Assembly (NCBI GenBank): GCA_965248175.1
Contig: OZ252093.1
Span: 992,001-1,056,000, forward strand
Source of the DNA: VXPQ01 sp965248175
GTDB lineage: Bacteria > Bacteroidota > Rhodothermia > Rhodothermales > VXPQ01
Reading direction: 5' to 3'
Length of the DNA: 64,000 bases
A program made the translations under genes and the position numbers. Under the pieces are notes generated by a model. That model was not told where the DNA came from and did not search any database. It was given only the letters and a program-made list of their open reading frames with translations. Every line of letters starts with the position of its first letter. Position 1 is the first letter of the stretch. Below are positions 63,190 through 64,000 of the stretch, one piece after another.

Positions 63190-64000
63190 GGGAATTATAA
63201 GGAATTGTTGACAAGAAGGAATAAATATCGTATTATTACAGGTGCACAAAATGGAGACCGTCATGGCACATGTAGCACCTGGAAAAGCGCACCGCAGCGG
63301 CATTACCCTGATGCAACTGGCCGATATGTTTCCCGACGAGGAAGCGGCCCGCAAGTGGTTCGAATCTCGTATCTGGCCGGACGGTCGCCATTGCCCGCGC
63401 TGCAAGGGAACACGCACCCGCGAAGCGTCTCATCATTGCATGCCCTACTGGTGCACCGACTGCCGCAAGTACTTTTCCGTCAAGGTCGGAACGGTCATGG
63501 AGGGGTCGAATCTGTCGCTCCGCAAATGGGCGTATGCGATTTACCTGCATACGACAAATCTGAAAGGCGTTTCCTCGATGAAACTGCATCGGGATATCGG
63601 GATCGCGCAGAACTCGGCGTGGCACCTGCTCCAACGCATCCGCAAGGCGTTCGAGGGCGCCGATAACGACCTGTTCGGCGGCCCCGTTGAAGTCGATGAG
63701 ACGTACGTAGGGGGCACGGAATCGAACAAGCACGAATCGAAGAAACTCCACGCTGGCCGGGGAACTGTAGGCAAGACCGCCGTTGTCGGAGCAAAGGATC
63801 GGGCCACTGGCAAGATCAAGGCGGAAGTCGTGCAGAATACGACAAGCCGGACGTTGCAAGGCTTCGTTCTGGACAACGCCGAATTGGGTGCGGTCGTCTA
63901 CACGGACGACAACAAGGCATACGCGGGTCTGCGGTACATCTACGACCTTGCGAGCGTCCAGCACTCGGTAGGCGAATACGTACGCGGCATGGCGCACACC
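63190..64000 (+). mobile_element. IS1595-family insertion sequence, right part beyond the window
   Basis: Left terminal repeat GGGAATTATAAGGAATTGTT at 63190. This is the presumed full-length relative of the 426-bp miniature element at 43.4 kb and the fragment at 46.4 kb, which share its first ~150 bases. The right end is not in view. Confidence 0.85.
63251..64000 (+). CDS. IS1595-family transposase, partial (no stop in window)
   Basis: The frame METVMAHVAPGKAHRSG runs open for 250 codons to the last base. The zinc ribbon has CPRCKGTRTRE and CTDCRKYFSVK. The DDE domain has EVDETYVGGTES and VYTDDNKAYAGL, and it breaks off at RGMAHT. The part corresponding to the NGIESFW block of the second subtype is outside. 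It is the likely source of transposase for the miniature copies. Confidence 0.88.
   Translation, partial: METVMAHVAPGKAHRSGITLMQLADMFPDEEAARKWFESRIWPDGRHCPRCKGTRTREASHHCMPYWCTDCRKYFSVKVGTVMEGSNLSLRKWAYAIYLHTTNLKGVSSMKLHRDIGIAQNSAWHLLQRIRKAFEGADNDLFGGPVEVDETYVGGTESNKHESKKLHAGRGTVGKTAVVGAKDRATGKIKAEVVQNTTSRTLQGFVLDNAELGAVVYTDDNKAYAGLRYIYDLASVQHSVGEYVRGMAHT

Overview
The window looks like a chromosomal segment of a Gram-negative FCB-group bacterium, most likely a Rhodothermota/Bacteroidota relative. Pointers are a BamA/TamA-type outer-membrane protein, the MEP isoprenoid genes ispE and ispG, HprK, FloA, an actinobacterial-style E2-E1 fused 2-oxoglutarate dehydrogenase, a bL31 without zinc cysteines, many starts without a clear Shine-Dalgarno, and several membrane proteins of the DUF5687 type. 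The lineage is inferred from gene content only.

Bases 1-36200 are an ordinary, gene-dense, moderately GC-rich housekeeping backbone. It holds ispE, a class A penicillin-binding protein, a rhomboid protease, an EEP-family protein, ispG-pgsA, ftsY, fmt, a degenerate galactokinase-like protein, moxR and hprK. An M23 peptidase, a DUF2795-like protein, BamA/TamA-like, rlmD, an SDR and kgd follow. rpsU lies antisense behind kgd, then come rdgB-dtd-moaC-floA, a divergent pspA/coiled-coil/CorC envelope cluster, rpmE, uvrB, a STAS protein and a large M16 peptidase.

Bases 36200-54400 are an accessory region built from repeated copies of ABC-2-like DUF5687 membrane proteins: three full-length genes, one pseudogene and two C-terminal half-genes, with one ABC ATPase. 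Two full-length copies and both half-genes share nearly identical GC-rich ends around very different AT-rich cores, a mosaic that suggests recombination. A type IV AbiE toxin-antitoxin pair sits between two full-length copies. The region is full of insertion sequences: IS3, two IS1595 types, a 426-bp IS1595-derived miniature element with a perfect 8-bp target duplication, IS481 nested in an IS3 relic, and IS256. Their target duplications let several insertion events be reconstructed.

Bases 54400-64000 carry an AraC-type regulator and an ABC-F ATPase behind a near-consensus promoter and a terminator-like leader hairpin. A 765-residue repeat-containing lipoprotein follows; its paralogue at 43.8 kb was truncated by IS3. 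Next are an asparagine-synthase-like protein without the glutaminase cysteine, an IS5 element, and an IS1595 element running off the end. No tRNA, rRNA, CRISPR array or phage module was seen.
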